Assembly: GCA_008921705.1 (NCBI GenBank)
Contig: VFFE01006701.1
Span: 71,453-135,452 of the forward strand
Direction: 5' to 3'
DNA: 64,000 nucleotides
Origin: Burhinus oedicnemus
Taxonomy: Eukaryota; Chordata; Aves; Charadriiformes; Burhinidae
In this document: piece after piece, positions 20,502 to 35,404 of the stretch
How the letters are laid out: each line of letters begins with the position of its first letter
Numbering within the stretch: position 1 is the first letter of the stretch
Position numbers and translations under genes: made by a program
The notes under the pieces: model-generated
Seen by the model: the letters and a program-made list of their open reading frames with translations, nothing else
Told to the model about the DNA's origin: nothing
Databases searched by the model: none

Positions 20502-23500
20502 AAGACTCAAATGGGAGCACATGAATTGATAACTCTAAAAGAGTAAAAATCAGTAGGCTTTCATAGTGTGAAATCTGAGCATCATAGTAAATTAGGACTG
20601 CAGATAACAGACAATTGTAAGGAAAGTTTCTTCTTTTCTAGACTGATATAGATCAGTACAGCCAACTGAAAAAAAAAAAAAGAAAAAAAAGAAATTTTCA
20701 AGGCTTTTTGCTTGAGTTGAGAGATAAATGCTACTGGTTCCTGAGAGCCCCCGTCGCTACTGATTTATACCATTTAAAACGTGTGGGTGAGAGTGTCAAA
20801 GGAGGGAGGTGTGGTCCGTACATCCATGTGGTTATGCTTGAGTAGGAAGATTTGTGTCTCTTTCCTCCTATGACCTCATGGTTCACTGACTGATCTTTAT
20901 TCTTTGAACCTCCCAGGAGAGGATAATTTCTGTTCTCTCCTTGCAGCTGCAGTGCCAGTATATTGCTGCCCTCAGCAAGTGCTTTTCTCTGTACCCTCCT
21001 TCAGACAACTTACCTCCTCCTTGCCTTTAGGCCTTCCTGTTTGGGGTTGTTTTTCCATTGCTTAGCTACTCTTCTTGCCCAAGATTCTGCTTCCTGAATA
21101 TCAAAGTGTATTGCTCCATCCCATGGCCCTTGCTTAAAGAATAGCGGCATGTGGTATTAAACTGTCAGCCTTCCATCCTTCCTTGCTAGCTCCGTCCAGT
21201 GCCGTCCTTCTCGCAGCAATGAGCTGGGCTTTTCTCTCGGCTTCCCTTGTCAAGCAGCCTCATGGAGAAAGGAGGGTGAGCACAGAGCTTCGGTTTACTG
21301 AACAGGACAGACTTGTTGAAGCTGAGGCTGAATTCTTTTATTTGCTGTGTGTCAACCAAGAGAGGAATACACCACCACAGTCCCACTGATGAATATACCT
21401 GATGGACAGGTTGACTTTCCCAGATGTCTCCTAAAGAGCAGAAGGATGGAGCCCAGAAGACCGAAATCCAGGGAGTGGTACACATGTGAAAATGCAGCAG
21501 TTTTTAAATGCCTTCTGTTGGAGCCGGTAATAAATTAACTCTTGCCTTTACCACTTGGCAGAGAATTGGGAATAAATTTCTGCAGATGAATTAGGGCCTT
21601 GTTTAACTTCCAGCAGAAAAATGAGGAGTTCTAGAAAAGTTGATGGACTGAATTCAATTTTATGATGCAGAAGAACAAGCTGTTAACTTACAGAAATAAT
21701 ACCCGTGCGCTGTTGTGACTCGTTCTCTACTTGTCTTCAGGCGCTGGGTATTTATATTGGGAGAGCACGCTGACTCTAGTGCCAGTGTCAGTGTTTCCTT
21801 TATTTGCTTTGACATTTCACGTGTTTGTACTGTGGTGCCTGACAAGTTATATCACAAACTAATTGGAGTAAATGCTGATTAACAAGAAATGAAGCAGTGT
21901 GGGAGGGAAGGCAATGATAGGCCAAGAATCACCGAGGTATGCAGAAAACCCAGGCAACAAGGGAAGGCAGGGGATTAGTAATAGGTTGTATCACGGGTCC
22001 GCCGCAGCCTTGGTGGGCTCTCAGCTGGCATTGGCAAAACAGAACCGTTTCTTGTGCCAGTGTAAACAAAGGTGTCACACGACTGTCCTTGCTTCCAGTG
22101 CCTTTGGGTATGTCTGGTGGGTGGCTGGAGCCCACTGGCTGTGGATGCGGGCCAGCTCCAGACGGGGATTGTGTGGCTGTGTTAGCTTGATCCCATGTCT
22201 GCCTTTCCGCAGGGTTTGTTTGCTTGAGCACAGTGCTGCACTAACACTTCTGCCCATCAGGCACCTCCAGGCTGACTCGCATCCGGAGACCTTTGAGCAC
22301 AGGACAAAGTGTTCTCTACACTGCTGCAGCTACAGAGGGCTTTTTGGCTTCCCCCAAACCAGTGCAGCCCATTTGTGTCTGGCTTATCCGAGGGGTGATC
22401 TGGACGAAAACCTGGCGGGCAAGTTCATTCCTCTTGTTACCTTGAGAGATGCAGTGCTGCTTTACCTTTGTGCTCTAAATGGCAAAGGAAAAGGGCAGCA
22501 AATGATGTGGCACCTGAAAGTACTAACAAGTGAAGGTATTTAAAGATGCGCTGTGATGAGAAGGATGAATGAAGGAATCTGCTGCAATCTATAATGAGAG
22601 ATACCACCAGAGGAAGCAGGTTTAGTTTCCCTTATCTCTTTTTTCCTCTCATTCTGTTTCTGTTTTCCCAGTGAAATGGTGTGAAGAGGAGGGTTTTCTT
22701 TCAACTGCATAGGGTACTTCTATCAGACTGTTAATAACCCAGGAGTAATAACATGGCAAATGTTGTCGGGCATTCTCTATGCTACTTCTGCATCTATGAA
22801 ATCAAGCGTAAGACAGCCACATTTTCTTCTTTATGTTGTGAGCTAAAGAATTAACCAAGGAAAGAAAAATATTTCCCTCTTTTCAAAATAAAAGCTGAAA
22901 TAAAAGAAGTGATGAGAACTTTACTTCGTGTGCTTTCCTTCCTTAGCCAAGAATTCAAGTTTATTATGGTATTTAAAAAAAAAAAAAGAAGAATTCAAGA
23001 AGGATCTATAGCAGTGTGCAGTAAACATTCTCCACATGAGACTCCTTCACTTTACTGGGGTGACTGTGGTTTGCACTGTATTATTTGGCATTGGGAATTT
23101 TGAAATATTCCTCCACTTCCTCAGTTTTAGCCTTCTCAGCCACTGTTGTTCATTTTGTACTGAAGAACAAGATTTCAAACTGAAGAACAAATTCTGTCCT
23201 TGCAAGTCTGCTGCCAATCCACTGCTCAGCTGTGCAAGTTCCTTCTGCCAACGAAACCTAGAACCAAATACTCAGCTCTTAGCAGTGGGCTTCCCTTTAA
23301 GATCCAAGTGTTGCTGACACTCTACCTGATGTATGCTTGAAACATGTTGCAGCCTGCAGTCACTTCTCATTATCGCGCTAACAAGCACATATGACTCTTA
23401 GGCCAATGAACTTAGCCTCCTATTAACACAGGCTATCCTGATGTACAACCATTTTCAGAAACTTAACAAGGTTCTTTGAAAAACTAATCAGAGATCTTTC

Positions 23501-26500
23501 CCCTCTTACTTTCACTGGACAGCTATTCCAGCATATTAAGTTAGAAACCATTTTCCAGCTCCCAATTTTTCTCCATCCCTGCTTTTGCAAATACTCCCTT
23601 GATTTAAACAAGTGCCTCTCCTACTCCATTTTGTGTTCTTGCACATGTATTTCTGCATCGAAGGCTAACAGAGAAACACTTCAGGGTCATTGGAGTTTAC
23701 ATGCCTGAAGGCAAACCCGAAATCCTGAAGTGGATGCCCAGCAGCATTGTCACAGAATGTATTCATTGCAGCACTGAAACTAGCCATAATGAAATAGGCT
23801 TTGAATAGTTGGTGCCAGGTAATTAATGACACATTAGCAAGCGCAAACCCTGGAGAAGTGGTTCTCTGAGATATATGTCCCGGTCCATCAGGATACCTAT
23901 GGAATGGAAGATTCCTATAGGCCACAAATGTCTTAATACCCTCTATAAGAACTGAACTGAAAGCAGCAAACCCAATGTTTAGTTTTAGAGGTTAGAGAAT
24001 TTTAGCAATTAATAGGGGTTTTTTTTGATTTATTTATGTATAGTCTTACAAAATGAACAGTGGTAATTGTTTTGTATGGGAGCTGTGTAAATAGCATAAC
24101 AGAATGTGAACAAAGAGAAAAGATGTTTTTCTAATGCTCAGCAAGTCAGGGCAGATAAGTGAAGATTTAGATTATGTTTTGCTGTATCTTATTCAGTTTT
24201 AAGAAGTTTGTAATAGTGCAGCATTAGATAAGTCTGCATTATATGAATGGCTATATAACCGTGGACCAGAATATTAGAAATCAGAGATTCTATGTGACGT
24301 ATGATTTGTATATTTTTGTAGTACACATCACAAGCATGTATTTAGTATTACCAGATGGCAAGCGAATTATTTTTATGAGTATGAGACAAAGAGCAAAGTG
24401 AGTGGCCCCTTTGCTACCTGACTCCACTTTGCTTATCCACATCTTTAGCTGTAAGATGCTGTTGTTGTAAGAGCAGTCTGAATTCAAGCAGCCTAAAGAT
24501 CCCATTCCATACCAATCCCATGCAGCATAAAACCAAGGGGTCCTTCTCAGAAAGTCCTCACATTTGATTTGTCTCTTGGTGGTACAAGAGAAGCATACAC
24601 AGTATGTGGCTGCTCTAATAAGCAGACATAACAAAAGTCCAGGCTTTCTCCTACAATAGACCCCAAATGACACTTAAAGGCCATATTTAGGAGTGAAGTT
24701 AAATTCATCAGTACAGATATAGAGTTGAGTTTAAAGTACTACATCACTGTATTTAAAAAAAATATTTTGAAAAATAAAAGATACAGTTTTTTTCTACATA
24801 AAATGTAGATACATTTAAAAATATTTATTGCTTATTACTACCTCTTTCTTATTTTCCTCAACAAAAAACTGTATACCTCTATAGACTTTTACATTACTGT
24901 ATCTACACTACTGAGGTTTTTAACATTTATTTGTACAGACTTACACGTAGAACATCCAAGCCTTACAGTGCTCCCATTGAATCCAGATGCAGGGATTTGG
25001 CCTTGCTTTTGTAATTGTTTCCGTTATAAACCTCTGTTTCAGGGTTCAGAATTTGGTTATAAAAAATGCTTCCAGAATACAATTTGGCATCCAAGATATC
25101 AGTCAAGGAGCATTTATTACTAGCTTGATTTCAATGTAGCTTTTTGAACTTACGGATGTGTCCTGAGAGTTTTATCCATGCTTTCAGGTATTTTAAAGAT
25201 TTAAAATGCCTTTGAGTAGCAAATGGAAATCATCACACGGTGATGTGGAATGATAGCATTATCTTTAGTTAAAAATACCATAAAAACCCAAAGTGGTCAC
25301 TAAATAGTAAGAGCATAGTTACTTCATAACAGGCTTGCACTAAGGGTAAATTGCAGCCTTATAATGCTCAAGAGAACATGATTTCCCCTAATGAAAGGGA
25401 AGAGAATCCAACTTCCTCTAGCATACCAGCTACACTTTAAATAGTTAATCAGATCAGCTGCTGATGCCAGCTATAGGGTGGAATATTGTCTTCTGTCTTT
25501 TTGGGCTCACTGCAGATAAACTAAGCCAGCACCAGTAGGCTTCTCTTGTGTCAGCTTGTTTCAAGACGGCACGGAAGAGCAACTTCCCCGCACTTGGGGA
25601 GTGTCAAAATTTTGTCAAGAGCCCTGCCCAAGATCTTTTATGTATTGTGGAGCCTAAGCAACCCGGGGCCATTGCACTGGCTCTTTGACAAGGGTACAGA
25701 ATTAGCCCCACGGGCAATGAAGATAGGTCTGTTTAACCAGAATCGCTCCTCTTTACAGTGGTAGTTAAGTAAGGTGGGTCAGGCAGATGGTGAAGCCCAC
25801 TTGGCGTGCTGAATTGTTTCCTTTTGGCACACACTAAGTTGCAGCTGGAGCAAAGGAGGAGTCTTCTGGTATTGCTTCATTTCATCCCCTGTAACAGCTG
25901 ATAGAATAATAGAAAAAAGCTTTTAAACCATCTTACTGTGTATGACTGACCAATAAACCCCTAAAATAAAAGAAGGCTTAGAGGAGATGGGCAAGGACCA
26001 TGTGCCTGTGATAGGTAAACAGCCATCAACAGTTGAGTGGATCAAGCTCTCTGAGTTCATTAAAATAGTGTGAATGTCTCCCTGATTTAGGCAGACCGGC
26101 ATGGTGTCATGGAGGGAGTGCAATCCTGGCCCAGCCCAACACAGAGTATGAAAACTAGATAGCTAGCAAAAGAATTCTGAAGAGAGGGATGGGCTTGAGC
26201 TGGCTTCAACCCACGTATTCCTTCCCGGCAACTGGGGACACCCTGTGTCATGACAGTGAGTGTATTACAGAGACCAGTAATAGGGATCACATTGATATTG
26301 TGCTTGAACTATATTGTGTTTTCAGTACATTTTGTATCACACTGCTAAATCAGAAATCCCGTGTAACATCAACTGTCTTCAAATAAGTAAATCTGATATC
26401 AAACATTACACCTTCTATGTGTGGAATATCTAAAAGAACCTGGCCAGCCAGTATTAGACTCTGACACCGAGATCTGAGCTGACAAGATTTTTCTGGCCTT

Positions 26501-29500
26501 GAATTTGCATCTAGAATAAAGTATTTCCTGGTCTCAACTAGTAAGTGAATCAGTTGAGAGTGCTATGTTTTTAAAGAGCATCATTCTTCATGTTGGAATA
26601 GGCAAACACCAGTAATCACTGAAAAAGCCAGTGCTGTTAAAGGCAAAGACCAGGGAGATGCATAAGCCAGTTTAAGGTTCTTCATATCAAAAATTAAAAA
26701 AGCAAATGAAGAACAAGCTCAAACTTCCATCTTTACTTCTGGAAATCCAAAATTCCTAACAGCAGCAAGAGATAAAGGATTGTAACTCTTCCTATTTTGC
26801 AGAAAAACACTGCTCTGGTACTGAAAGCATGTTGAACATCAGAGGAATACATAAATGCCATGCATAACTGCATTAATGACTATGCAATATCTTCATTTAC
26901 GAAAAGCTGGTGCACGTGGCTATATCTTGAATTTCTTGGGCTCCAGGTACCCCTTAAAGCCAGTAGGAATAAAGAGTAAAATTGCAAAATCTGGATTAAG
27001 CCATCTATAGCACTGTTGTCTACATACAAACCAGCTAATTGTCCAGATTCCCTTTACAGCCAATATGGAGAGACTGAAGTATCTAGAGGGTAAGTGTCTC
27101 TTAAAATGAGATGAATCATATGCTCAAGGTGCCTATTTCTCACTATTTCTTGCAAAGGAAGCTACGTGACTCTTAGCTGTAAATGTCAAATAATAGCATC
27201 CCTAGCTAAATGAGACGAACTCCACCTTACATATTAAGTGCTTTCTGTCAATCTGGGCAATACAGTCGGGTTCTGGGTACCTCAGTCAAGTGCTTCTTGT
27301 AGACCCAGTCCCATTCTACGCTGTATTACCGTGGTTTTCTCACTGTAGGGAATGCTGAACCATTTGCCTAGACCTACGTGCCTAACAACCTCTGTCTGTG
27401 TCTCCCTAGAAGACTGCTAGACTACTGGAGTGGCAGCTGGAGACTACTGGCTTATGCCCTGGTATCTCAGATGTTTAAGTTTAGGAAACTGAATCCAGTG
27501 CATAACAGCTACAACCAATATGGTTGGTTGTATCTGTTCAGCATTTGTTGCCCTGTTTGCTTTGGCCTTGATTGTTTCTAGTTGACATGGTCATCTATGA
27601 CAGGGAGGAATTAACTCCATGGTCTCCTTTTGCGCCTGATGAGTTTTAGCTTTGAAGAAAGATGACTTAATGCATTGTGACTATCTAGTATAGAAGTCAG
27701 TTATAAAAAGTGCCTGTTGCTAAATGGACTCATAGTATTTTAAGATTTTCATAAGAACTGCTTTTTTCTAATTAATACCGTCTTTAAGGAAGAACTGATA
27801 AAGAATTGATGGGTTTTGACCTGGTACCAAAGATTCTTGCTTGGGGTAGGGGTGGCTAGTGGTAGTGCTGTCCAGTTTGTGCAACTGAAAGAAGTATCAC
27901 ACTGTCTCCCAGGGATCAAATAGTCTCTGGGAAATTAAAATACATGGTGAGAAGTTAGATGTGCTGTGATGTCTCCATAGGGCAAAATGATTTGGCCAAA
28001 GCCTTTAAGTCACATTTAGGTATTCAGATAAATGTTAAACCCAGTTTTCTAAGGTTCATTTCCACTTCAAACTATGGAAATCTTTGGTCCTCAGCCCTTC
28101 TGAAAGCTGGACAACATTCTGGATTAGGAGTTTTACCCCACCAATGTTTGAAAGTGTGGATTTTCTTTCTTAAGTGTTTTTATTGAGATTTAGGTCCATG
28201 GCTGTCTTTGATTCTAACAGGAATGCAATTTCTAAGATGTAGGTATTAAACGATCTTCTCTAAGTTGTTAAACTACCTGCAACCATTTGAATGAAGCTGT
28301 CTGTGAATTAATTAACACATCATTGTTCCTTCTGTTGTTCTGAGTTTTTAAACATTGTCCTGTTCTGAAATCTTGACAAGTTTCTCATGGAGGTTCTGAC
28401 AGCTGGAAAGCTATTTTGGCCAACCAGCAAAAGATTTGCTGTTCATAAATAGCTTTCACAGGAGTAATTTGTATACTTCCATAGTTTCATGAAGCACAGG
28501 ATGAAAACCAATAATGTAGTTATTATGAGAAAATGAAATAAAAACATTTTAAAACTATTACTTTTCATCCACAAATATGGATTATATACTGCTTTTCATC
28601 CATAAATCTCAAAGCTTTTTATAAAGTCTCTGGTATTTCCATTTTACAGATGTCTAATGTCCAAGGTGCATGCCAGGCCAGTGGCAGTACAAAGAAATGA
28701 ACACAGTCCCTTGAATGCTAGCTTAGTTGAACATCCATTAGACTATCTCACAAGTCTACTTAATACAGTATTTTTATACAGCACAGTGAGTGTAAAGGCA
28801 ATACTGTGAGGAGGTAGTGTACTGCAGGGATACTGAAACTTCGAACCTTACTAGAACATGACCAAAATTCCAAGCTTGTAGAATTTGTTCAGGCAAAACA
28901 TTGGATTAAACAGATCAGTGAAAGAGACAGTGAAGAGCCAAACACAGAATGAACAGATTATAAAACTTGAGTATATTTTGTTATGATTTTAAACTCAACA
29001 AACTGGGAAAAGAGCACAGGAAGGCAGGAAAAAGAGACGTAGAGAGGCACGACACTGAGTGTCCATATGATTTTGTATTGTAGTATGAGGGCAGCGTTCA
29101 AACTGAATGCAAATTTTTAATGGATTATTGCTTCACTGGAAAATGTTGATTTGCTAAAACTGTTTGCAGGAATGTAGACACGTCTGATGGATGAAAATCT
29201 CTCTCCCTGGCTCTTTAGCAGAGGCTTCTCTCCAAGCTTCAGGATCATCATCAGACCACCTGGAGGGATGTTTCTGAGCCAAGAACATGGAAGCCTTAAG
29301 AGGCCTGATCTCCCCAACCTTCTTGGCTTCTTGCAGCTCACTTGATAATGTGCCAGATTTTTTGATTCTGGGGCTTCTCAGAGCAATTAATGCTCCAAGG
29401 CTCCACAGGCCTATGGCAGTTCACCTGCAATATAAAGCTTTTGGCTACTATAAGATGGGATAGAAAAAGTTAGGAAAAAGCTCAATATTTTTCTTGGACT

Positions 29501-32198
29501 TGGAAGTCCATTTCCTTTCCATGTCACGTATCGTTTTTTCATTCTACAGATATGGTTCCACTGTCATAAAACCAGTGATTTCAGGTTGTGGCAGTGCTTG
29601 GTTAAACTTCTCTGTAGGATCCTTGTTGCGTTACTCTTTATTCTGAAATAAGACTAAAACTTTCAGTTTAGGAGAACAAGTTTAATGCTGTTAAGTGAAT
29701 TATAAAACAGAACTGAAAAGTCATGCTCTGTCATATTTAGAACACCCAAAATATTTTTGTGATATGGAAAAGATCACTCATTCCCTATTTTCAAGTCCTC
29801 ATCCTGCAAGGGAGCTGTCTGCACCCGTTACTACTGCAGCTGAGTCTGCACTGACAGTCTTGAGAAAAAAGCCAAAATCAAAACCAAAACCCAAGCAATT
29901 AGAAGCATCATAAAAGTCTTTTAGATTAAACAGTCTCCATTGTGCATTCCAACAAACACTGCATTTTGGAAAGACAAACTTGATTAGCATCACAACTTGC
30001 TCTTATTTATTACTCAGAATGTTAGAAGCTTGAGTGTCTTGATTTTTTTTTTAAACTCTCACAGATTTCTGAACATTTGCTGGTAAAATCTTGTCCCTAT
30101 TAAAGTCAACAACAATTTCATTATCTTCATTGGGGGTTTGTGGCTGTTATGACAGAACAGCTCCCATCTTCTGTTTTTGTCATGTTTTCTTCTTTCAAAA
30201 AAGAAACATGGTTCAGATCTAATTGGCATGAGTAAGCTTGTCAACAGACCCATGCTTGTGATATATCTGTTCAATCATCTTCTCCCCGTGGATCTTTTCT
30301 GTTGCTTAATGCTGCAGTGTTCTCATATGTGTAATGTTCTCAGTGATTAAATTCAGCATTTAATACAGATCTGTACAATATGAGTGATCAGATGGATCCA
30401 GTCTAGCCCAACCCTCTTACCTTTTTCTCTGTAGTTAGGTATAGATTCATATTTTTAGGAACTGTATGTTATCTAAGAGGAAGCTGGGCAACGGGGAAGC
30501 ATAGGGGAGGAAGCTGTTTTCAAACACATACACAGGAAAAAGACAAATGACAAGAGGTGCAGCTGTGATTTTTTAACAGTTAATGCTTTTTGTCAAGGGA
30601 ATGGCAGCATAGGAAAGATGAATAGTCCATAAATTTAATGGAAACAAAATATAAGCCGAGTATCATGAATCGTGAAGTTTAAGGATGTCACTGTGTATTT
30701 ATTAAACATTGCTGAAATCTGTGGAAGAAATGAATCAGCTTTTGACATATGTCAGGTAGTTACTTTCTCATGGTTTCCTGTTGGATGATGTGACACTGGA
30801 ATTTTGCTTTTTTTCTTCCATGGTTTCCACTTCTGTCAGCACTTGGACAATGCTGTAAAATCTGTAGATTTCTTTTCCAATCTAGACTCACCTTCTCTGC
30901 AATATTTACATACGAGCACATGTTCATTCCCCAGCTTAGACTGTGCTCCAATGCCCTGCTGACCAGAGGTGGGGACAGCCTCTGGTGTGGCCTATGCATG
31001 CTTGGCACCTTAGGTGGTGGATCAAACTCTTCTTCTTGTGTTGCAAGTACACTGGATCTGGGAATGGTGGGCCATGCAACAGTGCATTATGCTGACAGAT
31101 TGCCAGGGGTCACCTTTTCCTGTGCGCAGTCTGGGTGCTCTGAGCCCCTGCTCTAGTGGAGCATCACCTGGACAAGGGTTTGGAAATGGATGGGTCCCAG
31201 ATCTTTAATCCTAACACTTTTTTTTTGTCAAACCATGTAGATAAAGCTTTGGAATCCCATTGCAATGGGATCTTAGTTGTGACAAGAATCTGGAATATGT
31301 GCAAAACAAGAGACTCCATTTTGATTTAAACAAATGAACCACCTCTATGTCTGCCCTGTTTTAGATCAAAAATTGCACAGAACTGCATGGAAGATAAAGA
31401 AAAAACAATTATCCCACAGAAAGGAACAGAGGTATGTAATGGAATAGTTGGGGGAATGGCTTGAAATCCACTTTCAGTAAAATAATTTTTTCACCCAAAT
31501 ATCTAAAGGTAATGCACCAGAAATTAACTACTTACAAAGCAAACAACCATCTTAGTGATTTATGATGTCATTCCTTGATCATCAGACAGGGAGTTAAATT
31601 ATCTAGATGGGGTACACAGGGTTGTGGAATTACATTGCTTTCTTCCAAGATATATGAACTCCATGTGTTATAACTTCCTTGAGAACTGCATTGTGGTTAG
31701 GCCACTTTGTGTTTTTTTCATTTTTTTTGTGAGGAAAGACTAATCTCAGAAAGAAAAAGCGGTTCCCTAGAATACAGTCTGGATTTTATTAGGCACACAT
31801 TACTACTGTTTCCTGACGTTGTTACTTTTGCAGTATAACTTTTGCACCAATTTATAGGCAGTAGTGTGACAAAACATCCTGAAATGCCCTCAGAACAACT
31901 TTATAGATTGCATTTACAGACACTTACCATTTAAATGCAGTAAGTACATAGGAGAGCACATGTAAACAAGGACCTAACCCTGTATCCACTCAAGGTAGTG
32001 GCACAATTACCAACCACTTAAGTAAGTCAGATTCACAGCCATAAACTTGCCAATTCTTTTTTTTTTCAATAAAAATGCATTTCGTATGAAGGAAACTAAC
32101 CGAGAAATTCAGGTTTTAGAGGAATGAAAGGTAGAATGTATATCACAATAATGTTTGAAATAAACATCTGATATAGCTAATATTGAAGAACAGAGCGT

Positions 32199-32275
32199 GC
32201 CTTGCCCTGCCTTGCCTTGGCTTGCCTACCTTGTCCTGTCCTGTCCTACCCTGTCCTACACCACCCTTCCCTTCT
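32199..32275. repeat. Degenerate pentanucleotide repeat (CCTTG/CCTGT)n
   Basis: Imperfect tandem copies of CCTTG that drift into CCTGT and CCTAC, about 15 units, on the plus strand. It is a simple repeat with clear internal divergence. Confidence 0.88.
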
Positions 32276-34752
32276 TCATGTGTAGACTTTGAAGTTTACT
32301 TTGGCCAGCGCTGTCAGTGGCATGTCTTTTCTAGCTGATGTTAGGAACATGGAGCAACACAAAACAGTGATTATTTGCAAAGCTAGATGCTGTCAAAAGC
32401 AAAATGTGAAAATAAAATGAAAACCAGAAAGAATCAAATTCTTCCAATATCTCACTCAGTTATATTAAGCACACAGTGATGACTTTTCTGCCAAATGTCT
32501 TCCTAGAAGGAGGAATGATACTGAGATGAAAGTCCAGAACGGGTGCACCCAGATCCAACATGAAACCTTATCTATTCCAGGATACAGTTTTTTGGAAGAC
32601 AGAAAAGACGGTGATGTTTTAAATATATTAATCTATTTGCCTAAAAATGGTAGAAACAGGCAGCATGCAATATCGCGTGGTTTTAATGAGAAGCAGGTTT
32701 TGGTGGCATCACCTCTCTCTGGGGCTTGGGTCTGTGGCAACACTGACTCCCAGGAGGCTTCTGGTCTTAGCCTGGTGTCCAAATTTTTATTGGCCAGACT
32801 GATGACCTGGCTAGGTAGCTATTTTGAAATGGGGGTCTGCCAATCTCAGCAAATTGGTTACAGCCACATTTTGCTGCAAAGAGTGTGTTCTCCTTCTTTT
32901 TCCCCTCCTTCACTGAAATGTATTTATTCACATACAGGGTATGTACGTGAGTAGCTGGAGGCAGTTGTGCATCTGTTTCACCCGTGCTCTAGGACAGCCA
33001 GATGTGAACAACCTGGATTTTAAAGCCTGTGTACATGTTAGCTCATGCCCGGCACTGTGCTAACTCAGTTACAGTTTCCAAATTTATACGACATTAAGGA
33101 CTGGGTGGTCTGGGCACATGTCCCCCAGGCAGGCAGACTTGTGGCCCTCACAACATAAATTACCTTTATGCTGCAGGGATCTCCTCAAACATGATTACTT
33201 TGCCAGAGAGGGACACTCAGGTTAACTCTGATCTATTTTCTGGGCATAAGAGGCAGGTCTATAAGTGCTGTTTTCCCCTTTGCTTTTTCCATTTTTACTC
33301 ATGCTTCTTTCGAAGCTGTGACCTTCATTCCCTTTGGGACAGTTTTCATCAAGCAAGAGGACACGTTGCAGAGGTGGTCTATAGCTTTTTGACCCAGCTA
33401 GAAAGAAAGGAACCATGGGCCCCACACAATAGAGCAGCCTGAGATGCTTTGGCATGCTGATTATTCAAATATTATTACTTAATTAAATGAAGTTAATGTT
33501 CATTTCCTGTAGAAGATTTTGTGCCACTTAAAATGATCCAAATGCATACTAACTTTGACATTTTTGATACTTTATTTACAGTATGCTAGACTAATCCTGT
33601 CATTTGCCCTGAAGATTATTATCTTTAGGAAAACAAATAACTGCAGTTTAATTTGTACACAGAATTATAACGTTATAAATTTGCTGTAAACTCCTGAAAA
33701 TAGATTCTATAATGGAAACTAAGACACAACACCCTCCATCTTTTCATAACTCAATAAAGGTCTTTTTGGACTAGCCAGAATTGGCATAGAATGAATAAGC
33801 CTAATAAAAATGCTATTAGATTTATTTGCATTATATGCTGTTCACTTACAAATGTATTACAACTACCAAGTTGAAATGTTCTTTGTTTCTAATACAGCTG
33901 CTGAAATGGGCTGGGTGACTCAGCCTAAAATTTACGAAGAAAAGTGTCATTTTCAGTTAGAGATTGAAAACGGACATGATAAAGCCTAAATATCAGTGTA
34001 AATGAATACTCTGTCTCTCAGATCACAACAGCATTGCATGTTACTAACAGCTTGGTTACATTTTTTAAATATATGGACAGCTTCTGCAGTTTCTGGGATT
34101 TAACTGCTAAAAGTACCAGTGACTCAGTATTTGAAATGTTTGCGGTTTTGTTTTTTTCCTAAATAATGATTTCTAAGGTGGTAAGGGTTCTAGAACTAAC
34201 AACCTCTGGATTTCCCACTTGATGGTCTGCTAACAGGGAGTTTAGCTCTGCACATCACCAGTGGCAAAGAAACCTCCTTTGTTGCATGCAAAACTGTAAT
34301 ACTGTAAGTGTTAAAATCTTAACTACTGTATGTCTGCTTGCGTTAATTCAGAGCAACACCTGAAACCAAAGGGAAATGGCTTTCATGGAAGAGGTGGTAA
34401 AGAGCTGAGCAGTAAATAAAATATAAGCATTTGAAAAGAAACAAAATCATTGCAAAATGGATGTTGTAAGATGGGTATGAACCGTGACATTGCAGTCAAG
34501 TCGAATCTTCCACCCATGTATAATCTGAACTATTTTTACACGATGGTTTATAATAGCTGTTTGAATTTCCTACAGTTCTGCATGGTTTAGACATTCATTC
34601 ACAGAAAACAGCCAACTGAGACATTAATAACTGAAAGATTTTTTCAGACCTCAGTATAAAATATGTTTCTATTGTTTCCATTGCATAAGCCAGAGAAGCT
34701 GATTATCTTTGCTTTGGTAACGCACATTGTCTCTTTTTCTTCCTTTCTTTCT

Positions 34753-34835
34753 CTGTGTAAATATGTATCTACATATATATGTAGATATGTGTAGATGTAT
34801 ATATATGTTTATATAGAAAAGTGTATGTATGTCAC
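34753..34835. repeat. TA/TG-rich simple repeat with a 22-bp perfect palindrome
   Basis: An alternating ATGTAGATATGTGTAG-type tract. At 34766-34787 lies a perfect 22-base palindrome centred on ATATAT, with arms TATCTACAT and ATGTAGATA. It could form a hairpin or cruciform, but this is common in TA-rich microsatellites. Confidence 0.8.
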
Positions 34836-35380
34836 ATATTGTGTGAAATACATGATTTTCAAAAAAATGCAGTAAAAATGCATCATGTCAACCAAGACTG
34901 CAAAACAGGCAATGTAAATATTTTCAGAAAGGACAGAGTGAGTAGGAGTATGAAGACAATATTGCTTATATAAATTTTCCCTAAGGCAACTGTAACTAAC
35001 AACTCTGTATTTTCTTTAAAATTACTTTCGCAACATAGCAATATTTACTTAAATTAGATAACTTGTCAAATGAATCATCCCAGCATGATCTGTATCTCAG
35101 GTTGTTTCCCAGCATTCATAGTTGCAACTTGATTTTCATTCTGCACTCTTGATCTAATTAAGATTGTAATTTTTTTATTTCTTTGTGAAATACACAGGCA
35201 GTTGTAGATACGCAATGTAGGCACAAAAAATGCCCACAATGGCAGCACTGCTTAGAATTTGAAGCACTTGACAGAAATATTCCTGGAAGTAATTTCCATC
35301 AGATGGTAATTTAACTTATGTCCTTGTCTTCTTTGCTTTTATGTTATTTTGTGCTCTTATCTGAATTAAAATGTTTGCCA

Positions 35381-35404
35381 TCTGTCTGTCTGTCTATCTG
35401 TCTT
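35381..35404 (+). repeat. (TCTG)n microsatellite
   Basis: Six tetranucleotide units of TCTG, one altered to TCTA, at 35381-35404. Confidence 0.9.

Noticed and set aside
32526..32954. 142-codon plus frame
   Set aside because: No domain, no signal peptide, no splice context and ordinary AT-rich surroundings; likely chance.
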